Source of the DNA: a virus
DNA: 21,045 nt
Reading direction: 5' to 3' (one strand)
Virus record (IMG/VR): IMGVR_UViG_3300027963_000393
Location: 1-21,045 of that record
Of the stretch, positions 1 to 8,725 are shown piece after piece. The notes below the pieces were generated by a model. The model saw only the letters and a list, made by a program, of their open reading frames with translations. It was not told the DNA's origin and did not search any database. Both the position numbers and the translations under genes were made by a program. Positions within the stretch are counted from its first letter, which is position 1; every line of letters starts with the position of its first letter.

Positions 1-1125
1 GCCGCATACGACCAATATGTAAGAATGGCGCTTCGCTCCATTCCGGTTATGCGTTCTCTCGCTGACGTCAAGCCAGTGCAACAGGCAATGCCAGGATCAT
101 CAGTTGTATTCTCAATCTATTCAGACTTAGCACAAGCTACTTCTACATTGACAGAAACATCAGATGTATCTTCCATTGCTCTCGGTAACCCATCACAGGT
201 TACAGTAACTCTGAACGAATACGGTTCAGCAGTTACAACAACAAAGAAGCTAAACCTAACTTCTTTCAACGACGTTGATTCAGCTCTTGCTGACATCATC
301 GCGTACAACGCAGCAGACTCGATTGACAACGTAGTAGGTCAGGTCCTCTCAGCAGGAACTAACGTAATCTACTCAAATGGTCCATCAGGAACTGCTCCAA
401 CAACATCTGCAACAGTTCTAGCAGCAGACACAATGACAGTTGCAGATATCCGCAACGCTGTTGTATCTCTACGCACAAACAAGGCATTGCCTCGTATGGG
501 TGAACTCTATGCAGCATACCTACACCCACGTCAGTCAGCCGATCTTCGCGCTGAAACAGGCACCGGTGGATTCCAGGAACTAACAAAGTACGTAGAACGT
601 ACACCGTTCGTTGCTGGCGCAGTAGGAGTTATCGAAGGCGCTTTCATCGTTGAGACACCACGTGTCCTCAATGGTCTAAAGCTCGCTGCTGGTATCTCAC
701 CTACAACAACTATCACCAACGTTGCATTGACATCAAACGTTGTAACAGTTACAACAGCAGTTGCTCACGGTCTTGGTGTAAACCAGATTGTAACAGTTGC
801 TGCTACAACTAACACAGCTATCAATGGTACATACACCATTGCATCTGTTCCTACAACAACAACATTTACCTATTCACTAACATCAAGTAATATTACTTCT
901 GTTGCTGATACAGGTACTGTAACATTTACCAACAACTACCGCGCAATCGTCGCTGGTCGTGAAGCATTGGCTGAAGCACAGGCTGCAGACATCTCAACCG
1001 TTATCGGTCCAGAGATTGATGCACTCCGTCGTTTCCGCACAATCGGTTGGTACTACTTCGGAGGCTTTGCACGCCTTCGTGAAGCAGCGCTCTATCGCAT
1101 TGAGTCTGCAGCAACAAACGGATAA
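1..1125 (+). CDS. Major capsid protein, N4-gp56 family (5' partial) with inserted domain
   Basis: Forms the icosahedral head shell. The reading frame is open to the first base of the window, so the N-terminus lies upstream; the first internal ATG is at 25. The body matches what I know of the N4-gp56 family: a PGSSV/beta-strand N-arm, a TLTE..DV segment, a VTLNEYGSAVTTT strand, an IAYNAADSIDN helix with VLSAGTN after it, a VRTN-type helix, an LHPRQSADLRAETGTGGF segment, and a VGVIEGAFIVETPR strand. About 75 residues rich in Thr/Val (about 697-930) interrupt the usual fold before the C-terminal region (VAGREALAEAQ ... RTIGWYYFGGFARL). That segment resembles an accessory beta domain displayed on phage virion proteins. 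Family assignment rests on recalled motifs, not a search. Confidence 0.85.
   Translation, partial: AAYDQYVRMALRSIPVMRSLADVKPVQQAMPGSSVVFSIYSDLAQATSTLTETSDVSSIALGNPSQVTVTLNEYGSAVTTTKKLNLTSFNDVDSALADIIAYNAADSIDNVVGQVLSAGTNVIYSNGPSGTAPTTSATVLAADTMTVADIRNAVVSLRTNKALPRMGELYAAYLHPRQSADLRAETGTGGFQELTKYVERTPFVAGAVGVIEGAFIVETPRVLNGLKLAAGISPTTTITNVALTSNVVTVTTAVAHGLGVNQIVTVAATTNTAINGTYTIASVPTTTTFTYSLTSSNITSVADTGTVTFTNNYRAIVAGREALAEAQAADISTVIGPEIDALRRFRTIGWYYFGGFARLREAALYRIESAATNG
697..930 (+). other. Inserted beta-rich domain within the capsid protein
   Basis: Approximate limits of a Thr/Val/Ala-rich stretch, from just after GISP to before FTNNYRAI. It contains ITNVALTSNVVTVTT, AHGLGVNQIVTV, NGTYTIASVP and TTFTYSLTS. 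The same TVTTA..HGL..GQ.VTV...NG.Y.V..VPT.TTFTY pattern occurs, to my knowledge, as a movable module in many phage structural proteins. Its place near the C-terminal third of the capsid protein suggests surface display or capsomer bracing. The function is inferred. Confidence 0.6.
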
Positions 1126-1140
1126 TTCCGCTAGTGCAAC

Positions 1141-1170
1141 GGCAGGGGTGGGGTCAAGCCCACCTCTGTC
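1141..1170 (+). other. GC-rich stem-loop after the capsid gene
   Basis: CAGGGGTGGG (1143-1152) pairs with CCCACCTCTG (1159-1168) around a 6-nt loop, with one G-U pair; a further G-U and G-C pair extend the stem to 1141-1170. No T-run follows, so it is not a classic terminator. It lies in the only sizeable gap (63 nt) between the capsid gene and the next gene. It could protect the 3' end of the abundant capsid mRNA or act as a partial terminator. Pairing is seen; function is inferred. Confidence 0.5.
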
Positions 1171-1188
1171 ACTTAGGAAAGGTTTGAT

Positions 1189-1515
1189 ATGGCATACACA
1201 TTAGTAACACCCTACCAATGGCAGACTTGGGGCGCAGGCACTGGTGTATACAGTGAGTACTCACGCCTTGCTGGTCGCCGGTTCAACGGTGGAACTATTG
1301 ACGGTGCTATTCCAATTAGCCTTACAGATGTAGCACGTGGTCAGACAATGATCGTCAATGGCACCACAGTAACTCTGACATTAACTCCTAGCCAAGATGA
1401 TCTGGCTGCAGCTAGTTACTACTTCCTTGGTGGACACGAGTATGAGATTAGTGATGCACAGGCAACAGTTCTTATTAACGCTGGCTATGGCGATTATGTG
1501 ACACCCATAGTATGA
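1189..1515 (+). CDS. Small virion-module protein of unknown function (108 aa)
   Basis: I do not recognise a named family. The ATG is preceded by AGGAAAGG at a good distance. The protein starts MAYTLVTPYQWQTWG, has a central stretch rich in Thr/Val that reads as beta strands (MIVNGTTVTLTLTPSQDDL), and ends with a motif of the type YEISDAQATVLINAGYGDYV. That ending resembles the DAQA..L..AGYG.YV endings of small phage head proteins. Its place directly after the capsid gene suggests a head-decoration, head-completion or connector role. Its stop overlaps the next start by 4 nt, so the two are probably translated together. Confidence 0.6.
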   Translation: MAYTLVTPYQWQTWGAGTGVYSEYSRLAGRRFNGGTIDGAIPISLTDVARGQTMIVNGTTVTLTLTPSQDDLAAASYYFLGGHEYEISDAQATVLINAGYGDYVTPIV

Positions 1516-1784
1516 GTTTACACAGAATACAAAAACATCCTGAATATGTAGAAGGATGCTTTGGCTGCAAGATAGGCGAGTTAGAGTTGAGCGTAGGAGT
1601 GGCAAACCATAGAGGATTGCCTACTGCTAAGCAGCACGATAAGGAACTACAGTCTTATTATGATGCAACAAGACAGGGCATAGAACCGCGTTCAACAAAG
1701 AGTAAAGATATAGATGCAGCAGTTAAACTTTCCAACGAAGCTGGCAAGGCTTTTGATGGAATTCAAATGACCTTTAAGGAGTAA
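1512..1784 (+). CDS. Conserved actinophage-type hypothetical protein (90 aa)
   Basis: Starts within an ATGA overlap with the gene before. The N-terminus has HPEYVEGCFGCKIGEL, with a CFGCK pair (C16, C19) that could bind a metal, followed by a helical basic region (AKQHDKELQSYYDATRQGI). I recall similar HPE(F/Y)V.GCFGCK proteins in the structural regions of actinobacteriophages, with no known function. It may be a small head or assembly protein. Confidence 0.6.
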   Translation: MSLHRIQKHPEYVEGCFGCKIGELELSVGVANHRGLPTAKQHDKELQSYYDATRQGIEPRSTKSKDIDAAVKLSNEAGKAFDGIQMTFKE

Positions 1785-1786
1785 TA

Positions 1787-1978
1787 ATGGCAAAGATGTC
1801 ACCTAAGATGATGAAGGCTTATTCAGCCTACGAAAAAACAGAACCAAAAGCAATGAAAAAGAAAGAATCTAAAAAAGGCGAAACTAAGGCACAAAAAGCC
1901 AAAGAAGTAAAACAAGGTATGCACAAAATGCCTAATGGAAAAATGATGAAGAACTCCTCTATGAAGAAAGGTAAGTAA
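1787..1978 (+). CDS. Lysine- and methionine-rich small protein (63 aa)
   Basis: A GGAG site lies shortly before the ATG. It has 20 Lys and no Arg in 63 residues, plus about ten Met, and contains MHKMPNGKMMKN, a motif I recall from tiny phage proteins of unknown role. The composition suits nucleic-acid binding or a disordered virion component. It opens a run of six tiny, mostly basic genes (1787-2850) whose DNA is visibly richer in A than the capsid gene. The DNA-binding role is inferred from charge only. Confidence 0.6.
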   Translation: MAKMSPKMMKAYSAYEKTEPKAMKKKESKKGETKAQKAKEVKQGMHKMPNGKMMKNSSMKKGK

Positions 1979-1980
1979 CA

Positions 1981-2118
1981 ATGAATAACAACACAGAATT
2001 AACAACAGACATAAATAATCTTGTTTACCCACCAGCAGATAAGCAATATCCAAGCAACCTTAAGTACGAAACTTATGAAGAACTACAGACAGGTGCAATG
2101 GGCAAGGCTGCTAAGTAA
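1981..2118 (+). CDS. Tiny hypothetical protein (45 aa)
   Basis: ATG lies 2 nt after the previous stop, with AAGGTAAG upstream as a weak ribosome site. The protein begins MNNNTELTTDINNLVYPP and ends with ELQTGAMGKAAK. It has no recognised domain and, unlike its neighbours, is not strongly basic. The reading frame is supported by its exact fit between flanking genes and by the TAATG overlap with the next start (2118). Confidence 0.5.
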   Translation: MNNNTELTTDINNLVYPPADKQYPSNLKYETYEELQTGAMGKAAK

Positions 2119-2291
2119 TGAACAATGCAGCCAAGAAAGCCAAGATCTCTAAAATAATGAAAGAGTTTAAGGCGGGAACGCTGAATTCTGGTTCTAGCAA
2201 AGGGCCAATAGTTAAGGGCAAGAAGCAAGCGATTGCTATTGCACTATCTTCGGCAAAGATGTCTAACAAGAAAATGGGTAAGAAGAAGTAA
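2118..2291 (+). CDS. Small basic protein, DUF6496-like (57 aa)
   Basis: Starts by TAATG overlap with the preceding gene. Basic throughout, with a KGKKQAIAIALSSA core that resembles the G..VK.RKQAIAIALSEA core I associate with DUF6496, a small family common in phage and bacterial genomes with no known function. An amphipathic helix (SKIMKEFKAGTL) precedes the core and a lysine tail (NKKMGKKK) follows. It could act as a head-associated or nucleic-acid-binding protein, which is inference from charge and place. Confidence 0.55.
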   Translation: MNNAAKKAKISKIMKEFKAGTLNSGSSKGPIVKGKKQAIAIALSSAKMSNKKMGKKK

Positions 2292-2594
2292 ATGGCAAAG
2301 ACTCCAGCGTGGCAACGCAAAGAAGGACAAAATCCTAAAGGTGGACTTAATGCAAAAGGCCGTGCCTCATTAAAGGCTTTAGGTCAAAATATTAAAGCAC
2401 CTGTTAAGTCTGGAGATAATCCACGTAGGGCAAGTTACCTTGCTCGCGCTGCTGGTAATCCAGGACCTGAACGCAAGCCCAATGGAGAACCAACCAGATT
2501 ACTTTTATCCCTGCAAGCGTGGGGTGCATCTAGTAAAGCAGATGCAAGATCTAAAGCAGCAGCCATATCTAAAAGAAATAAAGGTAAAAAATAA
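2292..2594 (+). CDS. DUF6321-like basic protein (100 aa)
   Basis: ATG follows directly on the previous TAA. The order of motifs is WQRKEGQNPKGGLNAKGRAS, then a PVKSGDNPRRASYLARAAG segment, GPERKPNGEPTRLLLSLQAW, and a basic tail. This order (NP.GGL..KGR ... K.PV ... R..S...R..G..GP ... GEPTR..L.L..W) is what I recall for DUF6321 proteins of phages, whose function is unknown. It is strongly basic and belongs to the small-protein run. No catalytic motif is visible. Confidence 0.6.
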   Translation: MAKTPAWQRKEGQNPKGGLNAKGRASLKALGQNIKAPVKSGDNPRRASYLARAAGNPGPERKPNGEPTRLLLSLQAWGASSKADARSKAAAISKRNKGKK

Positions 2595-2692
2595 TGTGCG
2601 CTAAATGTGGTTGTAAATGCAAAGCAGGCAATCCTCAAAAGGGTTGTAAATGCACCTGTGCTACTTGCAAGAACGCAAGAAGAAAAAAATGA
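2594..2692 (+). CDS. Cysteine-rich mini-protein, metallothionein-like composition (32 aa)
   Basis: Starts by a TAATG overlap and ends by an ATGA overlap, so it is framed on both sides by real genes. Eight of 32 residues are Cys (positions 2, 5, 7, 9, 18, 20, 22, 25), in two clusters of CxxCxCxC and CxCxCxxC type, with a basic C-terminus (NARRKK). Such Cys spacing suits Zn or Cu cluster binding, as in metallothioneins, but no homology can be claimed at this length. It might store metal, act as a zinc-knuckle nucleic-acid binder, or be a virion component. Confidence 0.55.
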   Translation: MCAKCGCKCKAGNPQKGCKCTCATCKNARRKK

Positions 2693-2850
2693 AAAAGAAA
2701 GTAGCATTTTGGGATACAAAGAATCCTAAAGCAAAGTCAAAGACATTAACGCCTGCACAAAAGGCGTCAGCAAAAGCAAAGGCTAAGGCCGCAGGACGAC
2801 CTTATCCAAACTTAATAGATAACGCAGCAGCTTCTCGCAAAAAGAAGTAA
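2689..2850 (+). CDS. Basic Ala/Lys-rich small phage protein (53 aa)
   Basis: I chose the ATG at 2689, which overlaps the previous stop (ATGA), over an upstream in-frame ATG at 2650 that would read through the Cys-rich gene. The protein has an aromatic N-terminus (KKKVAFWDTK), an Ala/Lys helix (LTPAQKASAKAKAKAAGR) and the ending GRPYPNLIDNAAASRKKK. I recall the same LT.AQKA.AK..AKAAGRPYPNLVDN layout in small proteins near the head genes of actinophages, with unknown function. It may bind DNA or be a head protein. Confidence 0.6.
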   Translation: MKKKVAFWDTKNPKAKSKTLTPAQKASAKAKAKAAGRPYPNLIDNAAASRKKK

Positions 2851-2860
2851 GGAGACATAG

Positions 2861-3141
2861 GTGGCACTAGGAGTAGCAGGAACAACGCTAAGAGATGAAC
2901 TAAATCGTCTGGCTAATGGTGGCACCTATCGAGCACCAGGGGCGATGGTAGGACAAGCCTTGGCTGCTCGCCAATGGGCAGTTCTAAAGTCAGTAACAAC
3001 AAATTTAACAGATACAGTGGGAGTATTAAATGCAATTCAAGGCACGACTAGCACCAATCGTCTTGACTTTAATGGCGTATGCAACGCTCTCGCTGGTACT
3101 TCTCAACTACCTGCAGCGCAGGCTCTCAGAGGAATCTCATC

Positions 3142-3145
<4 letters not shown>
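2861..3145 (+). CDS. Conserved phage structural-region protein (94 aa)
   Basis: GTG start with AAGGAG (SD) at about 9 nt. The N-terminus TTLRDELNRLANGGTYRAPG and the end FNGVCNALAGTSQLPAAQALRGI are features I recall from an actinophage family of unknown function (TTLRDELNRLANGG ... NAVCN.LAGT). The predicted fold is mostly helical. It sits after the tiny basic genes and before the tail-type genes, so a head-tail joining or assembly role is plausible but unproven. The stop overlaps the TTG start of the next gene. Confidence 0.6.
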
Positions 3146-4916
<1,771 letters not shown>

Positions 4917-4919
<3 letters not shown>

Positions 4920-4928
4920 ACTTGTGGT
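4917..4928 (+). promoter_or_regulatory. Candidate leaderless -10 box for the glycosyltransferase gene
   Basis: TAGACT (4917-4922) is followed by exactly 6 nt and then the ATG at 4929. There is no Shine-Dalgarno-like sequence before this ATG. In actinobacteria a TANNNT box 6-8 nt before the start codon is typical of leaderless mRNAs. A possible -35 (TTGGAT, 4892-4897) lies 19 nt upstream of the box. The sequence is seen; promoter activity is inferred. Confidence 0.45.
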
Positions 4929-5987
4929 ATGAGATTCCACGTAATAAGCCTGCCTCACACGCAGACAACTAAAGATTATGTCAACTGTGCCTATACTGAA
5001 AAGGTAAGGCGCTTTTGCATAATGATGAAGAGTTTAGGCCATACGGTCTATCTCTATGCTGGTGATCAGAACGAAGCACCAGTTGATGAGTTAATCACCT
5101 GCATCACTAAAGAACAGCAAGATGAAGCACTTGGTGATAAGCATTATACCGAAGCTGCATTTGATAATACTTTACCGCACTGGCAGATATTTAATCAGAA
5201 CGCAATTCACGAACTAGGTAAGCGACTACAGCATAAAGACTTTATCTGTCTTATTGGTGGTGCTTCACAGAAGCCTATCGCAGATTCTTACCCAGAGTAT
5301 ATGAGCGTAGAGTTTGGTGTTGGCTACGGCGGAGTATTTAGCAAGTACAGAGTCTTTGAGTCCTACGCTTGGATGCATAGCATCTATGCAATGTATAAGG
5401 ATCCGACTCTAGTAGATGGCAACTTCTACGATGCGGTAATCCCTGGTTACTTAGAACCAGAGATGTTCCCATTGCAGGAGAAGAAAGAAGATTACTACCT
5501 GTATGTAGGTCGTATGGTAGACCGCAAGGGCATCATCATTGCTCAACACGTCTGCAAAGAACTAGGCTTAAAACTTATCTTGGCAGGTCCTGGTAAACCC
5601 AAACTTGAATATGGTGAATGGGTAGGACCAGTAGGGCCAGAAGAACGAGCAAAGTTAATGGGTGGTGCTATTGCCCTATTTGCACCAACGCTATACATAG
5701 AACCTTTTGGCAATGTAGTTATCGAAGCACAAGCCTGTGGTACTCCAACGATTACTACAGACTGGGGAGCTTTCACAGAAACCAACCCACAAGGTGTTAC
5801 TGGATACCGTTGCAGAAATGCAATGGAATTTGCAGTAGCAACAGAATGGGTTAAGAAGTTAGATCCAGTTGCAATACATAAGAGAGCTGTAGCGTTGTAT
5901 TCATTAGATGCTATTGCACCACAATACGAACAATACTTTGCAAGACTGCTGACTCTATGGGGAGATGGCTGGTATGAAAGGAAATAA
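4929..5987 (+). CDS. Glycosyltransferase, GT4 family (352 aa)
   Basis: Transfers a sugar from an activated donor, probably a nucleotide sugar, to an acceptor. The GT-B C-terminal half is clear: YYLYVGRMVDRKGIIIA near residue 190, a LKLILAGPGKP strand, then EPFGNVVIE (E258 and E266) giving the EX7E signature of retaining GT4 enzymes, followed by EAQACGTPTITTDWGAFTE. The N-terminal half has a Rossmann-like start (MRFHVISLPHTQT) and MMKSLGHTVYLYAG. Length is normal for the family. It lies directly after the collagen-like fibre, so glycosylation of its Thr-rich triplets is a good hypothesis; cell-surface sugars or DNA bases are other possible acceptors. It lacks an SD site and may have its own promoter. 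Confidence 0.85.
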   Translation: MRFHVISLPHTQTTKDYVNCAYTEKVRRFCIMMKSLGHTVYLYAGDQNEAPVDELITCITKEQQDEALGDKHYTEAAFDNTLPHWQIFNQNAIHELGKRLQHKDFICLIGGASQKPIADSYPEYMSVEFGVGYGGVFSKYRVFESYAWMHSIYAMYKDPTLVDGNFYDAVIPGYLEPEMFPLQEKKEDYYLYVGRMVDRKGIIIAQHVCKELGLKLILAGPGKPKLEYGEWVGPVGPEERAKLMGGAIALFAPTLYIEPFGNVVIEAQACGTPTITTDWGAFTETNPQGVTGYRCRNAMEFAVATEWVKKLDPVAIHKRAVALYSLDAIAPQYEQYFARLLTLWGDGWYERK

Positions 5988-6883
5988 TGCCAACACTTAG
6001 CGATATGATAGATGAGGTTCGCTCATCTCTAGCAGGTTATACCCTGCGTCAAGATAGAATAACCTACTTAAATAGTGCTATAACATCTACTGCTACCGCT
6101 ATGACTATTGGCTCAAGTGCCAACCTAGCAAAAGGTATCATTGAAATTGATGATGAACTTATTTGGATTGATAACTTTAGCCAAGCAAGCAACACGCTTA
6201 ATGCAGCTCCAGGCTTTGGTCGAGGCTATCAGAACACTAACGCTTCACCACACGCACAGTATGCCCAAGTAACTCTTACTCCAACTTTTCCAAAGGTAAT
6301 GATTAAGAAGGCTATCAACGATGTCATTAACAGCGTTTATCCTAAACTTTGGTCTGTTGCCTCATATACTTTTACTTTTAATGCAAGCCAGACTACCTAT
6401 GCGTTACCTGATGATGTGCAGTCAGTTCTTTATATGTCTTGGCAAACAACAGGTTCAAGCCTTGAATGGCTACCTATCAACCGCTGGCGCGTTGATCTAA
6501 TGGCAAATGTAGCAACTTTTAATACACAAAAGACTATAAACCTATACGAGAATATCCAGCCAGGACGAACAGTACAGGTGTGGTACACAACTACTCCTAA
6601 TACTTTAGATAACCCAACAGATGACTTTGCAGATGTAACAGGATTACCTGCTTCTTCAGTTGAGGTCATAACACTTGGTGCCTGCTACAAATTACTATCT
6701 TATGTAGATGCTGGTCGTATCAACCTAAGTTCAGCAGAAGCTGACTTAAACGATACCAAGATTCCAAGCACAGCAGGTGTTGCTTCATCACGTTATATCT
6801 ACGCTCTATACCAACAAAGACTCACTGACGAAGCGCTCAAACTGCAAGATCTATATCCAATTAGGATACACTACCTAAAATGA
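5987..6883 (+). CDS. Virion adaptor/connector-like protein (298 aa)
   Basis: Starts by TAATG overlap with the glycosyltransferase. The N-terminal helix (LSDMIDEVRSSLAGYT) is followed by a beta module (SAITSTATAMTIG ... GIIEIDDELIWID ... GFGRGYQNT). Then comes a helix-strand-rich part with IKKAINDVINSVYPKLW, TYALPDDVQSVLYM and PINRWRVDL. The last part resembles phage adaptor or head-completion proteins that have AIN.VI...YP.LW and Y.LP.D......V motifs, so a head-to-tail joining role is likely. The ELIWID module is a movable domain also seen in the fibre at 7320. The exact role is inferred. Confidence 0.6.
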   Translation: MPTLSDMIDEVRSSLAGYTLRQDRITYLNSAITSTATAMTIGSSANLAKGIIEIDDELIWIDNFSQASNTLNAAPGFGRGYQNTNASPHAQYAQVTLTPTFPKVMIKKAINDVINSVYPKLWSVASYTFTFNASQTTYALPDDVQSVLYMSWQTTGSSLEWLPINRWRVDLMANVATFNTQKTINLYENIQPGRTVQVWYTTTPNTLDNPTDDFADVTGLPASSVEVITLGACYKLLSYVDAGRINLSSAEADLNDTKIPSTAGVASSRYIYALYQQRLTDEALKLQDLYPIRIHYLK

Positions 6884-7323
6884 ACAAAAGACCGCCTAGC
6901 AAAGTTTGCTCTTCCTGCAAGGAAGCAAAGTATCTTAAAGATTTTAGCAAAAGCAGAAATCGCATTGACGGACATCACACACAATGCAAGTTGTGCAGAA
7001 GCAAATTCAAACCATCAGAAGAATCAAGAATAAAGAACACTGAAAGACTCAGGGTTTGGAATAGATTTAAGGCTACTGGGTTTACCCAAGAAGATTTTGA
7101 CTTAAAGTTAAAAGAACAGGGTGGGGTGTGTGCAATTTGTGGCACAGACAACCCAGGTAAATTAGATTTTTGTGCAGATCACGACCACGCAAACGGAACA
7201 AAACGGGGAGTCCTGTGTCGCAAGTGCAATGCAGGACTAGGACACTTTAACGATAATGCTGAGTTTATGGAGAAAGCAATTATGTATCTAAACCAATATA
7301 AGACAAACGAGGTGGCTTCGTGA
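6880..7323 (+). CDS. HNH endonuclease, recombination endonuclease VII type (147 aa)
   Basis: Nuclease of the T4 endonuclease VII-like HNH fold. An N-terminal zinc motif (C10xxC13 ... C36xxC39) precedes the nuclease core, which reads CAICG, then CADHDHANGTKRGVLCRKCN and LGHFND; this is the usual Cys4 zinc plus DHDH active site. Lone copies inside structural operons usually behave as homing-type selfish genes. It overlaps both neighbours by 4 nt (ATGA, GTGA) and has visibly lower G+C than the fibre genes, which suits a mobile origin. A Holliday-junction role in packaging is possible but less likely here. Confidence 0.85.
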   Translation: MNKRPPSKVCSSCKEAKYLKDFSKSRNRIDGHHTQCKLCRSKFKPSEESRIKNTERLRVWNRFKATGFTQEDFDLKLKEQGGVCAICGTDNPGKLDFCADHDHANGTKRGVLCRKCNAGLGHFNDNAEFMEKAIMYLNQYKTNEVAS

Positions 7324-8159
7324 CTAGACAGTATTCCTCTATCAGCGTTGAGACAACGCTGGCTAGTAGCATCAATACAACTGCTACTACTATCACAGTG
7401 GCAACTGGTACTGCTACTGCCCTAATGGGTGGCATTACCTTAGCTAGCGGTAACGTAGACATCTTTACCGTAGCCCTTGATGCCGATACGGTTAACGAAG
7501 AAATTGTATATGTCACGCAGGTATCTGGTGACACACTAACGATTAGTCGAGGTCAGGCTGGCACAGGAACTGCTGGAGTATCTGGTGTATCACATACTGC
7601 CGGTGCAACTGTTAAGCACGTACTTACCTCATCTGACTTAATCTTCTTCCGTAATAATGCCTCACCGGTAGCATCCTTTGGATTTAGCGGATCCACTTCT
7701 GGAACTACCACGCTGCAGGCAACTGCAGTAGCTGGTACTAACACACTAACCCTGCCTGCTACAAGCAATGATACCTTGGTAGGTAAGGCAACTACAGATA
7801 CGCTGACTAACAAGACTTTAACTAGCCCGACAATTACCACACCTAAGATAACAATAGATTTTAATGCTCAGACTGGCACATCTTATTCTTTGGTTGCCTC
7901 AGATCAAGACAAGCTAGTAACACTCAGCAACGCTGCTGCTATTACACTCACTGTACCACCATCAGTATTTAGCGCTGGACAGTTGGTAAACATTCAACAG
8001 ATTGGCGCAGGGCAAGTAACCTTGGCAGCAGGTGTTGGCGTTACCATCACCTCAACCGGAGCAACATCTGCAGCTCCTAAACTACGGGCGCAGTTCTCTG
8101 CAGCTACAGTTGTCTGCACTGCTGCTAATACATTTACGGTGATTGGGGACTTGAGCTAA
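7320..8159 (+). CDS. Second tail fibre / fibre-tip protein (279 aa)
   Basis: GTG start in a GTGA overlap, with GAGG upstream. Residues about 8-100 form a beta module (TLASSINTTATTITVATG ... NEEIVYVTQVSGDTLTISRG ... SHTAGATVKHVLTSSDL) common at the N-terminal part of phage fibres. A TDTLTNKTLTSPTITTPKI linker follows. The C-terminal domain ends STGATSAAPKLRAQ ... VIGDLS and clearly resembles the end of the collagen-like fibre. The protein is probably part of the host-recognition apparatus. Its T/S/A-rich composition is typical of trimeric beta fibres. Confidence 0.75.
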   Translation: MTRQYSSISVETTLASSINTTATTITVATGTATALMGGITLASGNVDIFTVALDADTVNEEIVYVTQVSGDTLTISRGQAGTGTAGVSGVSHTAGATVKHVLTSSDLIFFRNNASPVASFGFSGSTSGTTTLQATAVAGTNTLTLPATSNDTLVGKATTDTLTNKTLTSPTITTPKITIDFNAQTGTSYSLVASDQDKLVTLSNAAAITLTVPPSVFSAGQLVNIQQIGAGQVTLAAGVGVTITSTGATSAAPKLRAQFSAATVVCTAANTFTVIGDLS

Positions 8160-8719
8160 TGACTCCAATGCTAGGCATTATGGCTAGTTCAATAAGCGGC
8201 AGTAAGGCAGTAACTAACTCTTACGAGTCTATTGCGACAACGACTCTTAGTGCTGCTGCGTCAGTCATTACCTTTTCTTCAATTCCAGCAACTTACAAGC
8301 ATTTACAGATTCGAGAGATTTCACAGATAAACGTGGCTGGCGCAAGCAAAGACGTTTATATGAGATTTAACTCTGATACTGGCGCGAACTATTCAATGCA
8401 CGTTTTATATGGTAACGGTACATCAGCATTAGCTACTGCCAGTATTTCTGCAACTTATGCCGAACTTGCCACAACAGGAACAACAGCAGGAGCATCAGTA
8501 TTTTCGGGTGGAGTTATAGATATTTTAGATTATGCAGATACAAATAAATATAAAACTAGCCGTTCAATTACATCGTGGGACGGAAATGGAACTGGTGTGG
8601 TTTTCTTTTATAGTGGAAACTGGCGTTCTACTTCAGCTATATCAACCGTCACTTTAACTGCATCGACAGGTTCTTTTACCGCTAACTCATCATTTGCGCT
8701 TTACGGGATTAAGGGGTAA
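8159..8719 (+). CDS. Fibre-tip paralogue A (186 aa)
   Basis: TAATG overlap with the preceding gene; an alternative ATG lies at codon 8. It shares with the proteins at 9271 and 9781 the N-terminal pattern YxxIAxTTL ... ITFSSIPATYxxLQI, the middle FNSDTGANYSM.. YGNGTSAL, and the C-terminal NWRSTSAISTVTL ... FALYGIKG. This layout is common in small proteins at the ends of phage fibre operons, where they may act as receptor-binding tips or interchangeable head domains. It belongs to a tandem family of three with HNH genes between. The binding role is inferred. Confidence 0.7.
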   Translation: MTPMLGIMASSISGSKAVTNSYESIATTTLSAAASVITFSSIPATYKHLQIREISQINVAGASKDVYMRFNSDTGANYSMHVLYGNGTSALATASISATYAELATTGTTAGASVFSGGVIDILDYADTNKYKTSRSITSWDGNGTGVVFFYSGNWRSTSAISTVTLTASTGSFTANSSFALYGIKG

Positions 8720-8725
8720 CGGAGA

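Noticed and set aside
2650-2688. Earlier start for the basic 53-residue protein
   Set aside because: It would overlap the cysteine-rich gene, while the ATGA at 2689 gives a normal coupled start and the family-like N-terminus.
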